Of a stretch of DNA of 64,000 nt, positions 7,837-15,959 are shown in pieces. How positions within the stretch are numbered: position 1 is the stretch's first letter; each line of letters opens with the position of its first letter. The DNA is from Modestobacter sp. VKM Ac-2984 (GTDB lineage: Bacteria; Actinomycetota; Actinomycetes; Mycobacteriales; Geodermatophilaceae): contig NZ_JAPVBJ010000007.1 in assembly GCF_026967985.1 (NCBI RefSeq), positions 124,001 through 188,000 of the forward strand. The letters run 5' to 3'. Under the pieces are notes generated by a model. The model was not told the origin of the DNA. It ran no database searches and saw only the letters and a program-made list of their open reading frames with translations. The position numbers and the translations under genes are program-made.

Positions 7837-8855
7837 GCGGCCACCTCGCTGCGCAGGTGCCCGTCGAGCCGGTCGGCCAGCTCGAACAGGCAGCCCAGGT
7901 CGATCGGCGACGACGACAGCGGCAGCTCCACCACCGGGCGGCCCAGCGCCTCGACGTCACCGCGCAGTGCGTCCTGGGAGATCCAGCGGCGGGCGTGCTC
8001 GACCGCCTCGGCCACCAGCCCGTCCGCCAGCCCGTCGGCCCCGGCCAGCTGGGCCGCGCCGAGGGCCGGCTGCAGGTCCTCGCCGGTCAGCCGGCCCTCG
8101 GCGATGCGGGCCAGGCTGGACGCGGGCAGGAGCGGCTCGGTCGCCATGTTGACGATCACCGACCCGACCGGCAGCCCGGCCGCGGTCAGCTCGGTGATCG
8201 CGTCGGCGGTCTCCTGGACCGGCATGTCCTCCAGCAGGGTCACCACGTGCACCGCCGTCTGCGGCGAACGGAACACCGCCATCACCCCGTCGCTCTGCGC
8301 CCTGATCGGGCCCGACCGGGCCAGTCCGGACACCTCGTTGGTCACGTTCAGGAACCGGGTGATCCGGCCGGTCGGTGGTGCGTCCACGACGACGGCGTCG
8401 TAGACCGGTCGGCCGTTCTCCCGCCGGGTCACCGCCTCCTTGACCTTCCCGGTGAGCAGCACGTCGCGGAGCCCGGGCGCGATGGCGGTGGCGAAGTCGA
8501 TCGCACCCATCTTGCGCAGCGCCCGGCCGGCCCGCTTCAGGTTGTAGAACATGTCCAGGTACTCGAGGAAGGCCGCCTCGACGTCGATCGCCAGCGCCTT
8601 CACCTCACCGCCCCCTCGGGCCACCGCGACCCGCCGCTCCTCGTAGGGCAGTGGCGGGGTGTCGAACAGCTGGGCGATGCCCTGCCGGCCCTCGGTCTCC
8701 ACCAGCAGCACGTGGCCGCCGTCGGCGGCCAGCGAGAGGGCGAGGGCCGCGGCGACCGTCGTCTTCCCGGTGCCGCCCTTCCCGGTGACGACATGGCACC
8801 GCACCGGCACCGCTCCTGGACGCGACGGTTCCCGGTGCACGGGCTCTGAGCTCAC
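7833..8855 (-). CDS. ArsA/Get3-family ATPase, smaller subunit (Rv3679-like)
   Basis: 340-residue ATPase partner. Walker A TGKGGTGKTTVA lies near residue 24 and, unlike its neighbour, keeps the signature lysine. VLLVETEGRQGIAQLFD near 49 and VVVDAPPTGRITRFLN near 158 are the nucleotide-sensing motifs. The start was set at GTG 8855 because TAGGCT lies exactly 7 bases upstream; another in-frame GTG at 8861 would add two residues. The length equals that of Rv3679 as I recall it. It is first gene of a two-gene operon ending at the hairpin at 6583. Confidence 0.9.
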   Translation of the reverse strand: MSSEPVHREPSRPGAVPVRCHVVTGKGGTGKTTVAAALALSLAADGGHVLLVETEGRQGIAQLFDTPPLPYEERRVAVARGGGEVKALAIDVEAAFLEYLDMFYNLKRAGRALRKMGAIDFATAIAPGLRDVLLTGKVKEAVTRRENGRPVYDAVVVDAPPTGRITRFLNVTNEVSGLARSGPIRAQSDGVMAVFRSPQTAVHVVTLLEDMPVQETADAITELTAAGLPVGSVIVNMATEPLLPASSLARIAEGRLTGEDLQPALGAAQLAGADGLADGLVAEAVEHARRWISQDALRGDVEALGRPVVELPLSSSPIDLGCLFELADRLDGHLRSEVAA

Positions 8856-8916
8856 CCGCACCAGCCTACGAGCGGTGGCCGCTCCCGGCGCATCCCGCCT
8901 GCGCTAGCGTCGCGGC
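8856..8916. promoter_or_regulatory. Divergent promoters, ATPase pair / DUF4177-RidA-NUDIX operon
   Basis: Minus strand TAGGCT sits 7 bases before GTG 8855. Plus strand TAGCGT sits 6 bases before ATG 8917. Both imply leaderless messages. Confidence 0.55.
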
Positions 8917-9090
8917 ATGAGTGATTCGGCCCGTCGGACCTGGGAGTACGCGACCATCCCGCTGCTCACCCACAACACCAAGGCGATCCTGGACTCCTGG
9001 GGCGTCGACGGCTGGGAGCTGGTGACCGTCGTCCCCGGTCCGGGCGGCGGCGACCAGCTGGTGGCCTACCTCAAGCGCCCGACCAGCTGA
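8917..9090 (+). CDS. DUF4177-like small protein (Rv3678A-like)
   Basis: 57-residue protein. It contains WEYATIPLLTHNTKAILDSW and then DGWELVTVVPGPGG, the Trp-Glu-Leu-Val core typical of DUF4177-like proteins; it ends VAYLKRPTS. No function is known. It is the first gene of a plus-strand group with RidA (7 bases apart) and NUDIX, and a TAGCGT promoter hexamer lies 6 bases before its ATG. The position between the ATPase pair and RidA matches M. tuberculosis. Confidence 0.88.
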   Translation: MSDSARRTWEYATIPLLTHNTKAILDSWGVDGWELVTVVPGPGGGDQLVAYLKRPTS

Positions 9091-9097
9091 GACGACG

Positions 9098-9565
9098 ATG
9101 ACCAGCCCCGTCTCCTGGCACGCCCGGCTCGCCGAGCTCGGCGTCCGGCTCCCCCCGGTGGCCGCCCCGGTCGCCGCCTACGTGCCGGCCATCCGCACCG
9201 GCCAGCTGGTCTTCACCTCCGGTCAGCTGCCGTTCGTCGACGGCGGGCTGCGCCGCACCGGCAAGGTCGGCGGCGCCGTCGACATCGAGGACGCCGCGGG
9301 CGACGCCAAGGTGTGCGCGCTCAACGCGCTGGCCGCGATCGACGACCTGGTCGGCCTGGACTCCGTGGCCCGCATCGTGCGGGTCGTCGGCTACGTGGCC
9401 AGCGCCGAGGGCTTCTCCGCCCAGCCGCGGGTCGTCAACGGCGCCAGCGAGTTCCTCGGCCGCGTCTTCGGTGAGGCCGGGCAGCACGCCCGCAGCGCCG
9501 TCGGCGTCGCCGAGCTCCCGATGAACGCTCCGGTCGAGGTCGAGCTCACCGTCGAGCTGCGGTGA
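9098..9565 (+). CDS. RidA/YjgF-YER057c-UK114 family protein
   Basis: 155-residue RidA-family protein, a cytosolic trimer that in characterised members hydrolyses reactive enamines/imines. The family core FTSGQLPFVDGG lies near residue 38, and the C-terminal RSAVGVAELPMNAPVEVE near 132 carries the conserved arginine of the active site. It follows the DUF4177-like gene closely and its TGA overlaps the GTG start of the NUDIX gene, so all three are likely one transcript. Confidence 0.93.
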   Translation: MTSPVSWHARLAELGVRLPPVAAPVAAYVPAIRTGQLVFTSGQLPFVDGGLRRTGKVGGAVDIEDAAGDAKVCALNALAAIDDLVGLDSVARIVRVVGYVASAEGFSAQPRVVNGASEFLGRVFGEAGQHARSAVGVAELPMNAPVEVELTVELR

Positions 9566-10365
9566 ACGGTCCGGCGCCGATCCGGCAGGCGGCGACGGTG
9601 TTGTTGCTCCGGGACGGTGCCGCGGGGCCGGAGGTGTACCTGCTGCGGCGGACGCGGGGGATGCCGTTCGCCGGGGGGATGACCGCCTACCCCGGTGGCG
9701 GGGTCGACGACCGGGACGGTGACACCGAGCTGGCCTGGGTGGGCCCGCCGCCGGCCCACTGGGCGAGCGCCTTCGGCTGCGACGAGCGACTGGCCCGCGA
9801 GCTGGTGTGCGCCGCCGTCCGGGAGACGTTCGAGGAGGCAGGCGTGCTGCTGGCCGGCCCGGCGGACGGCTCCGGCGTCGTGGTGCCCGACGTCTCCGGC
9901 GACGACTGGGAGGCGGAGCGGCAGGCCCTCATGGCCCACGAGCTCTCGCTGGCCGAGCTGCTGGCCGGCCGCGGGCTCGCACTGCGGGCCGACCTGCTGC
10001 GGCCCTTCGCGCACTGGATCACCCCGCCCCCGGAACGACGGCGTTACGACACCAAGTTCTTCGCCGCGCTGCTGCCCGTCGGCCAGGAGGCGCGCGACGT
10101 CTCCGGAGAGGCCGACGAAGCGGTCTGGACGACGCCCGCCGCCGCGCTCGCCGAGCACGCGGCCGGGACCCGGCCGATGCTGCCGCCCACGATCCACACG
10201 CTGGGCCAGCTGGCGGCCTTCCCCGACGCCGCGGCGACCCTGGCCGGATCGCCGCCGGCACCCCTCGAGCCGATCAGCCCCACCTTCGAGCAGGGGCCGG
10301 ACGGCAACTACGCGGTGCTGCCCGACGGGACCCGGATCCGGATGGTCGCGGCTCTGCCTTCGTGA
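9562..10365 (+). CDS. NUDIX hydrolase (NUDT19-like architecture)
   Basis: 267-residue NUDIX hydrolase. The N-terminus has TVLLLRDGAAGPEVYLLRR; the NUDIX box is split, with MTAYPGGGVDDRD near residue 34 and AVRETFEEAGVLLAG near 86, separated by about 45 residues. This insertion resembles the NUDT19/RP2p-type layout. Substrate is probably a CoA or other diphosphate-linked compound, by family only. The GTG start overlaps the RidA stop (GTGA). Downstream lies a repeat-bearing region and not the MBL-fold gene found here in related actinobacteria. Confidence 0.88.
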   Translation: MNGPAPIRQAATVLLLRDGAAGPEVYLLRRTRGMPFAGGMTAYPGGGVDDRDGDTELAWVGPPPAHWASAFGCDERLARELVCAAVRETFEEAGVLLAGPADGSGVVVPDVSGDDWEAERQALMAHELSLAELLAGRGLALRADLLRPFAHWITPPPERRRYDTKFFAALLPVGQEARDVSGEADEAVWTTPAAALAEHAAGTRPMLPPTIHTLGQLAAFPDAAATLAGSPPAPLEPISPTFEQGPDGNYAVLPDGTRIRMVAALPS

Positions 10366-10381
10366 TCCTGCCGGATCACAA

Positions 10382-10598
10382 CGCGGCCAGGAGCCGGTGC
10401 CGGGTGCGCTGAGCCGTTGGCCGTGTCCCGGGGAGGGACCCTCCGGGCCCCGTCCCCGGGCCACCCCTCGCTCCGCTCGGGTGTAGTACCGCGGCCAGGT
10501 GCCGGCGGCGGCTGCGTTGCGTGGTTGGCCGTGTCCCGGTGAGGGACCCTGCGGGCCCCGTCCCCGGGCCACCCTCGCTGCGCTCGGGTTCGCACCAC
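10382..10598. repeat. Tandem duplication of a 108-bp GC-rich unit in the NUDIX-crp gap
   Basis: The gap 10366-10675 holds no convincing gene. Two head-to-tail copies begin at 10382 and 10490 with CGCGGCCAGG. Both contain TTGGCCGTGTCCCGG, then GAGGGACCCT, then CGGGCCCCGTCCCCGGGCCA, and end with a form of CTCGCTCCGCTCGGGT; copies differ at several bases. The first copy has an inverted arm pair CCCGGGGA/TCCCCGGG that could fold. It resembles dispersed intergenic repeats of actinobacteria; function unknown. Confidence 0.8.
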
Positions 10599-10623
10599 TG
10601 GGGCACCTGATTGCCACCACATC

Positions 10624-10663
10624 GACGAGGGCCCCTCCCGGTGAACCGGGAGGGGCCCTCGTC
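10624..10663 (-). terminator. Terminator after crp
   Basis: An 18-bp perfect stem (10624-10641 with 10646-10663) and a TGAA loop begin 13 bases past the crp stop codon on the minus strand. It may also stop the converging NUDIX transcript. Confidence 0.85.
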
Positions 10664-10675
10664 AGCGCCGTGGGG

Positions 10676-11350
10676 TCAGCGGGCGCGGCGGCGGAGACGC
10701 TCTTCGTCGAGGACGACGACCGACTTGCCCTGCAGCTGGATCCAGCCGCGGTGCACGAAGTCGGCCAGCGCCTTGTTCACCGTCTCGCGGGAGGCGCCCA
10801 CCAGCTGGGCCAGCTCCTCCTGGGTCAGGTCGTGCTTGACGCGGAGACCGTCGGTCTCCCGGCTGCCGAAGCGGTCGGCCATCTGCAGCAGCGCCTTGGC
10901 CACCCGGCCGGGGACGTCGGTGAAGATGAGGTCGGCGACCGAGTCGTTGGTGCGCCGCAGCCGCCGGGCCAGCACCCGCAGCAGCTGCTCGCCGATCTCG
11001 GGGTGGGCGGTGATCCACGGCCGCAGCATGGTGTTCGGCATCTTGGCCAGGCGCACGTCGGTGACGGCGGTGGCCGTCGCGGTGCGCGGACCCGGGTCGA
11101 AAACCGAGAGCTCACCGAACTGGTCGGAGGGGCCCATCACGGCCAGCACGTTCTCCCGGCCGTCCGGTGCCCGGCGGGAGATCTTCACCTTGCCGGACAG
11201 GACGACGTAGAGGCTGTCGCCCGACTCGCCCTCGTTGAAGACGACCCGGCCGCGGGGCAGCACCACCGTCTCCAGTGCGCTCGCCACCGGCTCGGCGGCA
11301 TCTTCCGACAGCCCCTGGAAGAGACCGGACTGGGCAAGGACCTCGTCCAC
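10676..11350 (-). CDS. crp: Crp/Fnr-family cAMP-responsive transcription regulator (Rv3676-like)
   Basis: 224-residue global regulator. The cyclic-nucleotide domain (about 1-120) contains [17 protein letters not shown] and [18 protein letters not shown], the cAMP pocket with Glu and Arg. The C-terminal winged helix (about 140-224) has [21 protein letters not shown] as recognition helix. GTG 11350 was chosen because AGAGG lies 5 bases upstream and the length then equals that of M. tuberculosis Crp; an in-frame GTG at 11374 lacks support. A likely promoter hexamer TAGACT lies at 11410-11405, giving a leader of roughly 50 bases. Confidence 0.95.
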   Translation of the reverse strand: MDEVLAQSGLFQGLSEDAAEPVASALETVVLPRGRVVFNEGESGDSLYVVLSGKVKISRRAPDGRENVLAVMGPSDQFGELSVFDPGPRTATATAVTDVRLAKMPNTMLRPWITAHPEIGEQLLRVLARRLRRTNDSVADLIFTDVPGRVAKALLQMADRFGSRETDGLRVKHDLTQEELAQLVGASRETVNKALADFVHRGWIQLQGKSVVVLDEERLRRRAR

Positions 11351-11514
11351 GTGCACCTCTCGCAACGTCCTCACGGGTGCGATGGCGACCCGCGTTACTC
11401 GGAGAGTCTAGGGCCTGTGGCCCGCCTCACCAGTGCACTCCGTCACGAACCTGCCCACTCTGAGTGGCAGCGGGTGGCCACAGCTCCCTGCGGTGCAGGT
11501 CGGACGCCCGGAAC

Positions 11515-11814
11515 TCAGTCCTCGTCGACCGGGTCGATGTCGGCGTCGGCCACCGGGTGGGCCCGCTCGGTCAGCACCGGACGGGGGGCGCTGCGGGCCC
11601 GGCCGCGGCGGCGCGCCCGCCAGCGGCTCATCGCCCGGCGGATCCCCGAGTTGGCCAACGTGCCCACCTCGCCCGGGGTGGCCGAGCCGAGGAAGTCCTC
11701 GACCTCCCGCTGCGAGGTCGGGCGCCGCAGTGGCTCCTCGACCCGCTCCATGACCAGCAGGAACGCGATCAGCAGGGGAGGGAACAAGATGACGATGAGG
11801 GCGACCACGAGCAC
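11515..11814 (-). CDS. Small membrane protein (Rv3675-like)
   Basis: 99-residue protein with one N-terminal membrane segment ([20 protein letters not shown]), then a charged cytosolic tail rich in Arg at about 63-80 and acidic at the end. Start is GTG 11814. It lies upstream of crp on the same strand and divergent from nth, as Rv3675 does. No function is known. Confidence 0.75.
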   Translation of the reverse strand: MLVVALIVILFPPLLIAFLLVMERVEEPLRRPTSQREVEDFLGSATPGEVGTLANSGIRRAMSRWRARRRGRARSAPRPVLTERAHPVADADIDPVDED

Positions 11815-11964
11815 CTCCTCGGGAGGACGACCCCCCGGCGGGGGCGTCGGGCGGGGACCAGGTCGTCGAGCGGTCGTGGGGCGTCTCCGGCCACCGACCG
11901 GGTCCGCACCACCACCGAGTATGACGGGCGGTGGCTGTCAGCGGAGACGCCTACCCTCACTCGC

Positions 11965-12777
11965 GTGTCCCGGCCCGCCACCTCACCCGACGCCCCGCCG
12001 GCCTACACGCGGCCGGCGCGCGCCCCCCGCCCCGGACGCGCCGCCCGGTTGGGCGTGTCCCCGTTCGACCCGGAGGAGAGCCCGCTGGCCCGCACCCGCC
12101 GGGCCCGGCGGATGGCCCGCGAGCTGACGGTCATCCACCCCGATGCGCACTGCGAGCTGGACTTCACCACGCCGCTGGAGCTGCTGGTCGCCACGGTCCT
12201 GTCGGCGCAGACCACCGACAAGACGGTCAACAAGGTCACCCCGGTGCTGTTCGCCCGGTACCCCGATGCCGCGGCCTACGCCGGGGCGGACCGGGCCGAG
12301 CTCGAGGAGGTCCTGAAGCCCACCGGCTTCTTCCGGGCCAAGGCCAACTCGGTGATCGGCCTGGGGCAGGCGCTGGTCGAGCGCTTCGACGGCGAGGTGC
12401 CCGGCCGGCTGGCCGACCTGGTGACCCTGCCGGGGGTCGGCCGGAAGACCGCCAACGTCGTCCTCGGCAACGCCTTCGGGGTGCCGGGTCTGACCGTCGA
12501 CACCCACTTCGGCCGGCTGGTCCGCCGGTTCGGCTGGACGGCGGAGGAGGACCCGGTCAAGGTCGAGGCCGAGATCGCGGAGGTCATCCCCAAGAAGGAG
12601 TGGACGATGTTCTCCCACCGGGTGATCTTCCACGGCCGGCGCGTCTGTCACGCCAAGAAGCCCGCCTGCGGCGCGTGTGGTCTGGCGGCCTGGTGTCCGT
12701 CCTACGGGATCGGCCCGCTCGACCCCGAGGTCGCGGCCAAGCTGGTCAAGTCCCCGGCCGCCTCGGACACCGAGTGA
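11965..12777 (+). CDS. nth: Endonuclease III, DNA glycosylase/AP lyase
   Basis: 270-residue base-excision repair enzyme acting on oxidised pyrimidines. Residues 1-50 are an Arg/Pro/Ala-rich extension. The helix-hairpin-helix [19 protein letters not shown] (near 153) carries the catalytic Lys, and [11 protein letters not shown] (near 178) the catalytic Asp. A [4Fe-4S] site C-x6-C-x2-C-x5-C is at about 230-246. Start GTG 11965 is supported by TACCCT 7 bases upstream; the frame is open further upstream but not coding-like. Its TGA overlaps the next start, beginning a run of four overlapping genes. Confidence 0.96.
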   Translation: MSRPATSPDAPPAYTRPARAPRPGRAARLGVSPFDPEESPLARTRRARRMARELTVIHPDAHCELDFTTPLELLVATVLSAQTTDKTVNKVTPVLFARYPDAAAYAGADRAELEEVLKPTGFFRAKANSVIGLGQALVERFDGEVPGRLADLVTLPGVGRKTANVVLGNAFGVPGLTVDTHFGRLVRRFGWTAEEDPVKVEAEIAEVIPKKEWTMFSHRVIFHGRRVCHAKKPACGACGLAAWCPSYGIGPLDPEVAAKLVKSPAASDTE

Positions 12778-13370
12778 GCCGGGCACTGCGGGCCCTCGGT
12801 GCCCTCGGCCTGCTGGCGGGCGTGCTGACCGGGTGCTCGTCGGAGGACGCCGCGCCCGAGGAGACCGTCGCGTCACCGGCGGGCAGCGACGTGGGCTCGG
12901 TGGAGACCGACCTCGAACCCTGCCCGGAGCAGGCCGACGTCCCGGCCGCCGACAGCGACCTGCCGGCCACCGTCTTCGACTGCTTCGGCGGCGGCACCCT
13001 GGACCTCAGCCGCGCCCCGGGGGTGCCCACGGTGCTCAACCTGTGGGCCAGTTGGTGCGGCCCCTGCCGGGAGGAGCTGCCGCTGGTGCAGCAGCTCGCC
13101 GACGCCGCCGGTGACCAGGTGCGGGTGCTGGGCGTGGTCTCCGTGGACCGGGTGCCCGCAGCGGCCTCCTTCGCCGACGACGCCGGGGTGACCTTCCCCA
13201 GCGCGTTCGACGCCGACGGTGAGGTGATGGCCGGGATGGGCGTCAACAACCTCCCGTACACCCTCTTCCTGGCCGCCGACGGCTCGGTCGCCCACGTCCA
13301 GGTCGGCCCGGTGCACTCCCTGGAGGAGTTCGAGGGGCTCGTGGCCGAGCACCTCGGGGTGCAGCTGTGA
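12774..13370 (+). CDS. Thioredoxin-like (TlpA/ResA type) lipoprotein
   Basis: 198-residue exported redox protein. The signal sequence ends in a lipobox LTGC (Cys21), so it is anchored outside the membrane. The thioredoxin fold starts near 85; the active site is [13 protein letters not shown] near 95, followed by [14 protein letters not shown] and the cis-Pro region [13 protein letters not shown] near 163. Two further cysteines before the fold (EPCPEQ and FDCFGG) may pair. GTG 12774 overlaps the nth stop. Equivalent to Rv3673c in the conserved order. Probable role: thiol-disulfide exchange on exported proteins. Confidence 0.93.
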   Translation: MSRALRALGALGLLAGVLTGCSSEDAAPEETVASPAGSDVGSVETDLEPCPEQADVPAADSDLPATVFDCFGGGTLDLSRAPGVPTVLNLWASWCGPCREELPLVQQLADAAGDQVRVLGVVSVDRVPAAASFADDAGVTFPSAFDADGEVMAGMGVNNLPYTLFLAADGSVAHVQVGPVHSLEEFEGLVAEHLGVQL

Positions 13371-14131
13371 CGGTCTCCGCCGCAGAGCTCGAGGAGCTCC
13401 CCGAACACCTGCAGCGGCTGGTGGCCAACGCCGGGCAGCTGCCGCTGTGGCACCGGCACGGGAAGCCCTCCGGCAGCGCCCGCCGCTCGGCGGTGCTCAT
13501 CCTCTTCGGCGAAGGGCCGGCCGGACCCGACGTGCTGCTGATCGAGAAGTCGGCGCACCTGCGCAGTCACGCCGGGCAGCCGGCCTTCCCGGGCGGCGGC
13601 GCCGACCCGGGCGACGACTACCCGGTGGGGACGGCGCTGCGCGAGGCCCACGAGGAGGCCGGCGTCGACCCGGACGGGGTCCAGGTGCTGGCCACCCTGC
13701 CCGCGCTGTTCCTCGGCCCGTCGGACAACCTCGTCGTCCCGGTCCTCGGCTGGTGGGACGACCCCCGCGACGTGACCACCGGTGACCCCCGTGAGGTGGC
13801 GCGGGTGGCCCGGGTGCCGCTGAGCGACCTGGTCGACCCGGCCAACCGCTTCCGGGTGCGCCACCCCGCCGGGTACGTCGGCCCGGCGTTCGGGGTGGCC
13901 GACATGGTCGTCTGGGGCTTCACCGCGGCCCTCCTCGACGCGGTCCTGGAGGCCGCGGGGCTGGAGCAGCCGTGGGACGACGGTGACGTGCGTCCCCTCG
14001 CCGTCCCTCCCGTGCGCCCGGGGGACGTGCGGGACGAGCCGGTCGACTCCGATGTGGCCGACCGCGCCGCGCCGACGGTGGCCGAGGACGCCGGGCGGCC
14101 CGGCTCCGCGCGTACCGTTCCAGGGCGATGA
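13367..14131 (+). CDS. NUDIX hydrolase, CoA-pyrophosphatase type (Rv3672c-like)
   Basis: 254-residue NUDIX enzyme. SAHLRSHAGQPAFPGGGADP near residue 56 is the extra motif of CoA-cleaving NUDIX proteins directly joined to the NUDIX box, which ends ALREAHEEAGV near 86. The C-terminal 35 residues are low-complexity. Start GTG overlaps the preceding TGA (GTGA) and its own stop overlaps the cupredoxin start, so it is co-translated with both neighbours. CoA specificity is family inference. Confidence 0.9.
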   Translation: MTVSAAELEELPEHLQRLVANAGQLPLWHRHGKPSGSARRSAVLILFGEGPAGPDVLLIEKSAHLRSHAGQPAFPGGGADPGDDYPVGTALREAHEEAGVDPDGVQVLATLPALFLGPSDNLVVPVLGWWDDPRDVTTGDPREVARVARVPLSDLVDPANRFRVRHPAGYVGPAFGVADMVVWGFTAALLDAVLEAAGLEQPWDDGDVRPLAVPPVRPGDVRDEPVDSDVADRAAPTVAEDAGRPGSARTVPGR

Positions 14132-14637
14132 CCACCCGTTCCAGCGCCATGAGCACGGCCCTCTCCGGTGCCGGCGGCGGACGACGCCGCCTGCCCGCCC
14201 GCACGCTGCCCGGCCCGCTGCTGGCCCTCGCCGTCGCCACCGCCCTGCTCGCCGGCTGCAGCTCCGAGCCGGCGCTCCCGGAGGTGGAGCGCACCGCCGC
14301 CGCCGAGGCCGGTACGGTGCGCACCGCCTCCGACGGCGTCCAGGAGATCACCCTGGAGACCGGCGACGACTACGTCTTCACCCCGGACACCTTCACCGTG
14401 GCCCCCGGCGAGGTGCGGCTCACCCTGCTCAACTCGGGGGAGCAGATGACGCACAACTTCCTGTTCACCGCGGGGGCGGGCCCGGCCGAGATCGCCGAGC
14501 AGATCCCGGTGCTCGGCCCGGGCCAGAGCGACACGATCGAGTTCACCGTCACCGAGCCCGGCGAGTACCCCTTCGAGTGCAGCTTCCACGTGGCACTGGG
14601 GCAGGTCGGCACGATGACGGTGAGCTCCCCGGGATGA
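14128..14637 (+). CDS. Cupredoxin-like lipoprotein
   Basis: 169-residue exported copper-protein candidate. A long signal region ends in lipobox LLAGC near residue 45. The cupredoxin fold spans about 70-167: THNFLF supplies the first His, and ECSFHVALGQVGTM supplies Cys, His and Met, the four type-1 copper ligands in the expected order. It overlaps the NUDIX gene by 4 bases and precedes the MarP-type protease. As far as I recall M. tuberculosis has no cupredoxin here, so this looks like a lineage insertion. Electron-transfer partner unknown. Confidence 0.85.
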   Translation: MTTRSSAMSTALSGAGGGRRRLPARTLPGPLLALAVATALLAGCSSEPALPEVERTAAAEAGTVRTASDGVQEITLETGDDYVFTPDTFTVAPGEVRLTLLNSGEQMTHNFLFTAGAGPAEIAEQIPVLGPGQSDTIEFTVTEPGEYPFECSFHVALGQVGTMTVSSPG

Positions 14638-14684
14638 CGGTGCAGGGAGCAGCTCGGCTCGCGATCGACCGGGGGTGCTGACCG

Positions 14685-15866
14685 GTGTCCCTGGTCGACC
14701 TGACCCTCATCGTGCTCGCGCTCGTGTTCGCGCTGTCGGGGTTCCGGCAGGGGCTGATCATCTCGGCCACCTCGTTCGTGGGGTTCTTCGGCGGGGCCGT
14801 CGTCGGCGCGCAGCTCTCCGGCCCGATCGCCGACGACCTGGCCAACTCCTCGGTGACCCGGGTGTTCATCGCCCTGGTCGTGGTGCTGGCCGGCGCGCTG
14901 ATCGGCCAGCTGCTGGCGGGCCTGATCGGCCGCGCCGTGCGCAGGTGGATCACCTGGGAGCCGGCCAAGGTCGTCGACTCGGTGGCCGGGGCGGTGGTCT
15001 CGGCCCTCGCCGTCCTGCTCGTGGCGTGGATGGTGGCGATCCCGCTGGCCAGCTCGCCGTTCCCCGGCGTGGCCGGTCAGGTGCGGCAGTCCTCGCTCGT
15101 CCAGGCCGTCGACCGCACCGTGCCCAACCAGGTGCGCACGCTCTACGACTCGCTGCGTGAGGCGATCGACCGGCAGGGCCTGCCCGACGTCCTGGACCCG
15201 CTGACCCCCACCCAGTCACGTGACGTGCCGGCGCCGGACCAGGCCCTGCTGGCCAGCCCGGTGGTCGAGCAGGTCCGAGGATCGGTGGTGCAGATCCGGG
15301 GCATCGCGGCGTCGTGCTCCCGGCAGATCGACGGCTCCGGCTTCGTCTTCGCCGACGACCGGGTGATGACCAACGCCCACGTGCTGGCCGGCGTCACCGA
15401 GCCGACCGTCATCGCCGAGGGCGAGGCCTACGACGCCGTCACGGTGTACGTCGACGAGGACCTCGACGTCGCCGTGCTGGCCGTCCCGGGGCTCCCGCAG
15501 ATGCCGCTCGCCTTCTCCGACGCCCCCGTCGACACCGGCGCCGACGCGATCGTCATGGGCTACCCCGGTGGGGGGCCCTTCTACGTCGGACCGGCCCGGG
15601 TGCGCGACCGCGGGGACATCAGCGGCCCGGACTTCCGGGCCACCCGCACCGTGCAGCGCGACGTCTACGCCCTCTACGGGCAGGTGCGGGCGGGCAACTC
15701 CGGCGGCCCGCTGCTGGCCCCCGACGGGTCGGTGCTCGGCGTGGTCTTCGCCTCGGCGATCGACGACCCCGACACCGGCTATGCGCTCACCGCCGAGGAG
15801 GTGTCCGAGGCCGCGACGATCGGCGGCGCTGCGGTCGCCGAGGTCGGCACCGGCGCCTGCGAGTGA
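14685..15866 (+). CDS. marP: MarP-type membrane serine protease (Rv3671c-like)
   Basis: 393-residue protease. The N-terminal CvpA-like domain has four membrane segments (about 4-20, 24-45, 57-80 and 100-122); a chymotrypsin-like domain outside the membrane begins near 185. The triad is His232 (TNAHVL), Asp261 (DLDVAVL) and Ser339 (GNSGGPLL). Cys211 and Cys392 match the two cysteines that form the redox-sensitive disulfide of M. tuberculosis MarP, with the same spacing. That protein supports acid and oxidative stress survival. Start GTG 14685 follows GGGGG at about 10 bases. Last gene of the plus-strand run from nth. Confidence 0.95.
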   Translation: MSLVDLTLIVLALVFALSGFRQGLIISATSFVGFFGGAVVGAQLSGPIADDLANSSVTRVFIALVVVLAGALIGQLLAGLIGRAVRRWITWEPAKVVDSVAGAVVSALAVLLVAWMVAIPLASSPFPGVAGQVRQSSLVQAVDRTVPNQVRTLYDSLREAIDRQGLPDVLDPLTPTQSRDVPAPDQALLASPVVEQVRGSVVQIRGIAASCSRQIDGSGFVFADDRVMTNAHVLAGVTEPTVIAEGEAYDAVTVYVDEDLDVAVLAVPGLPQMPLAFSDAPVDTGADAIVMGYPGGGPFYVGPARVRDRGDISGPDFRATRTVQRDVYALYGQVRAGNSGGPLLAPDGSVLGVVFASAIDDPDTGYALTAEEVSEAATIGGAAVAEVGTGACE

Positions 15867-15871
15867 AAGGA

Positions 15872-15920
15872 CCCCGTCCCCCTCATCCCTCGCGAGCTCG
15901 GGACGAGCCTCTGGACGGGG
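15872..15920. terminator. Stem-loop between convergent marP and hydrolase genes
   Basis: Arms CCCCGTCC (15872-15879) and GGACGGGG (15913-15920) pair across a 33-base loop that contains the self-complementary CTCGCGAG. Placed 6 bases after the protease stop and 39 before the end of the convergent gene. Confidence 0.45.
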
Positions 15921-15959
15921 CCACGGCGCGGGACCTTGCAGCGGGGCCGTTCCATCGGG

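Noticed and set aside
11351-11374. Longer crp start at GTG 11374
   Set aside because: It lacks a ribosome site; GTG 11350 has AGAGG at 5 bases and gives the M. tuberculosis length.
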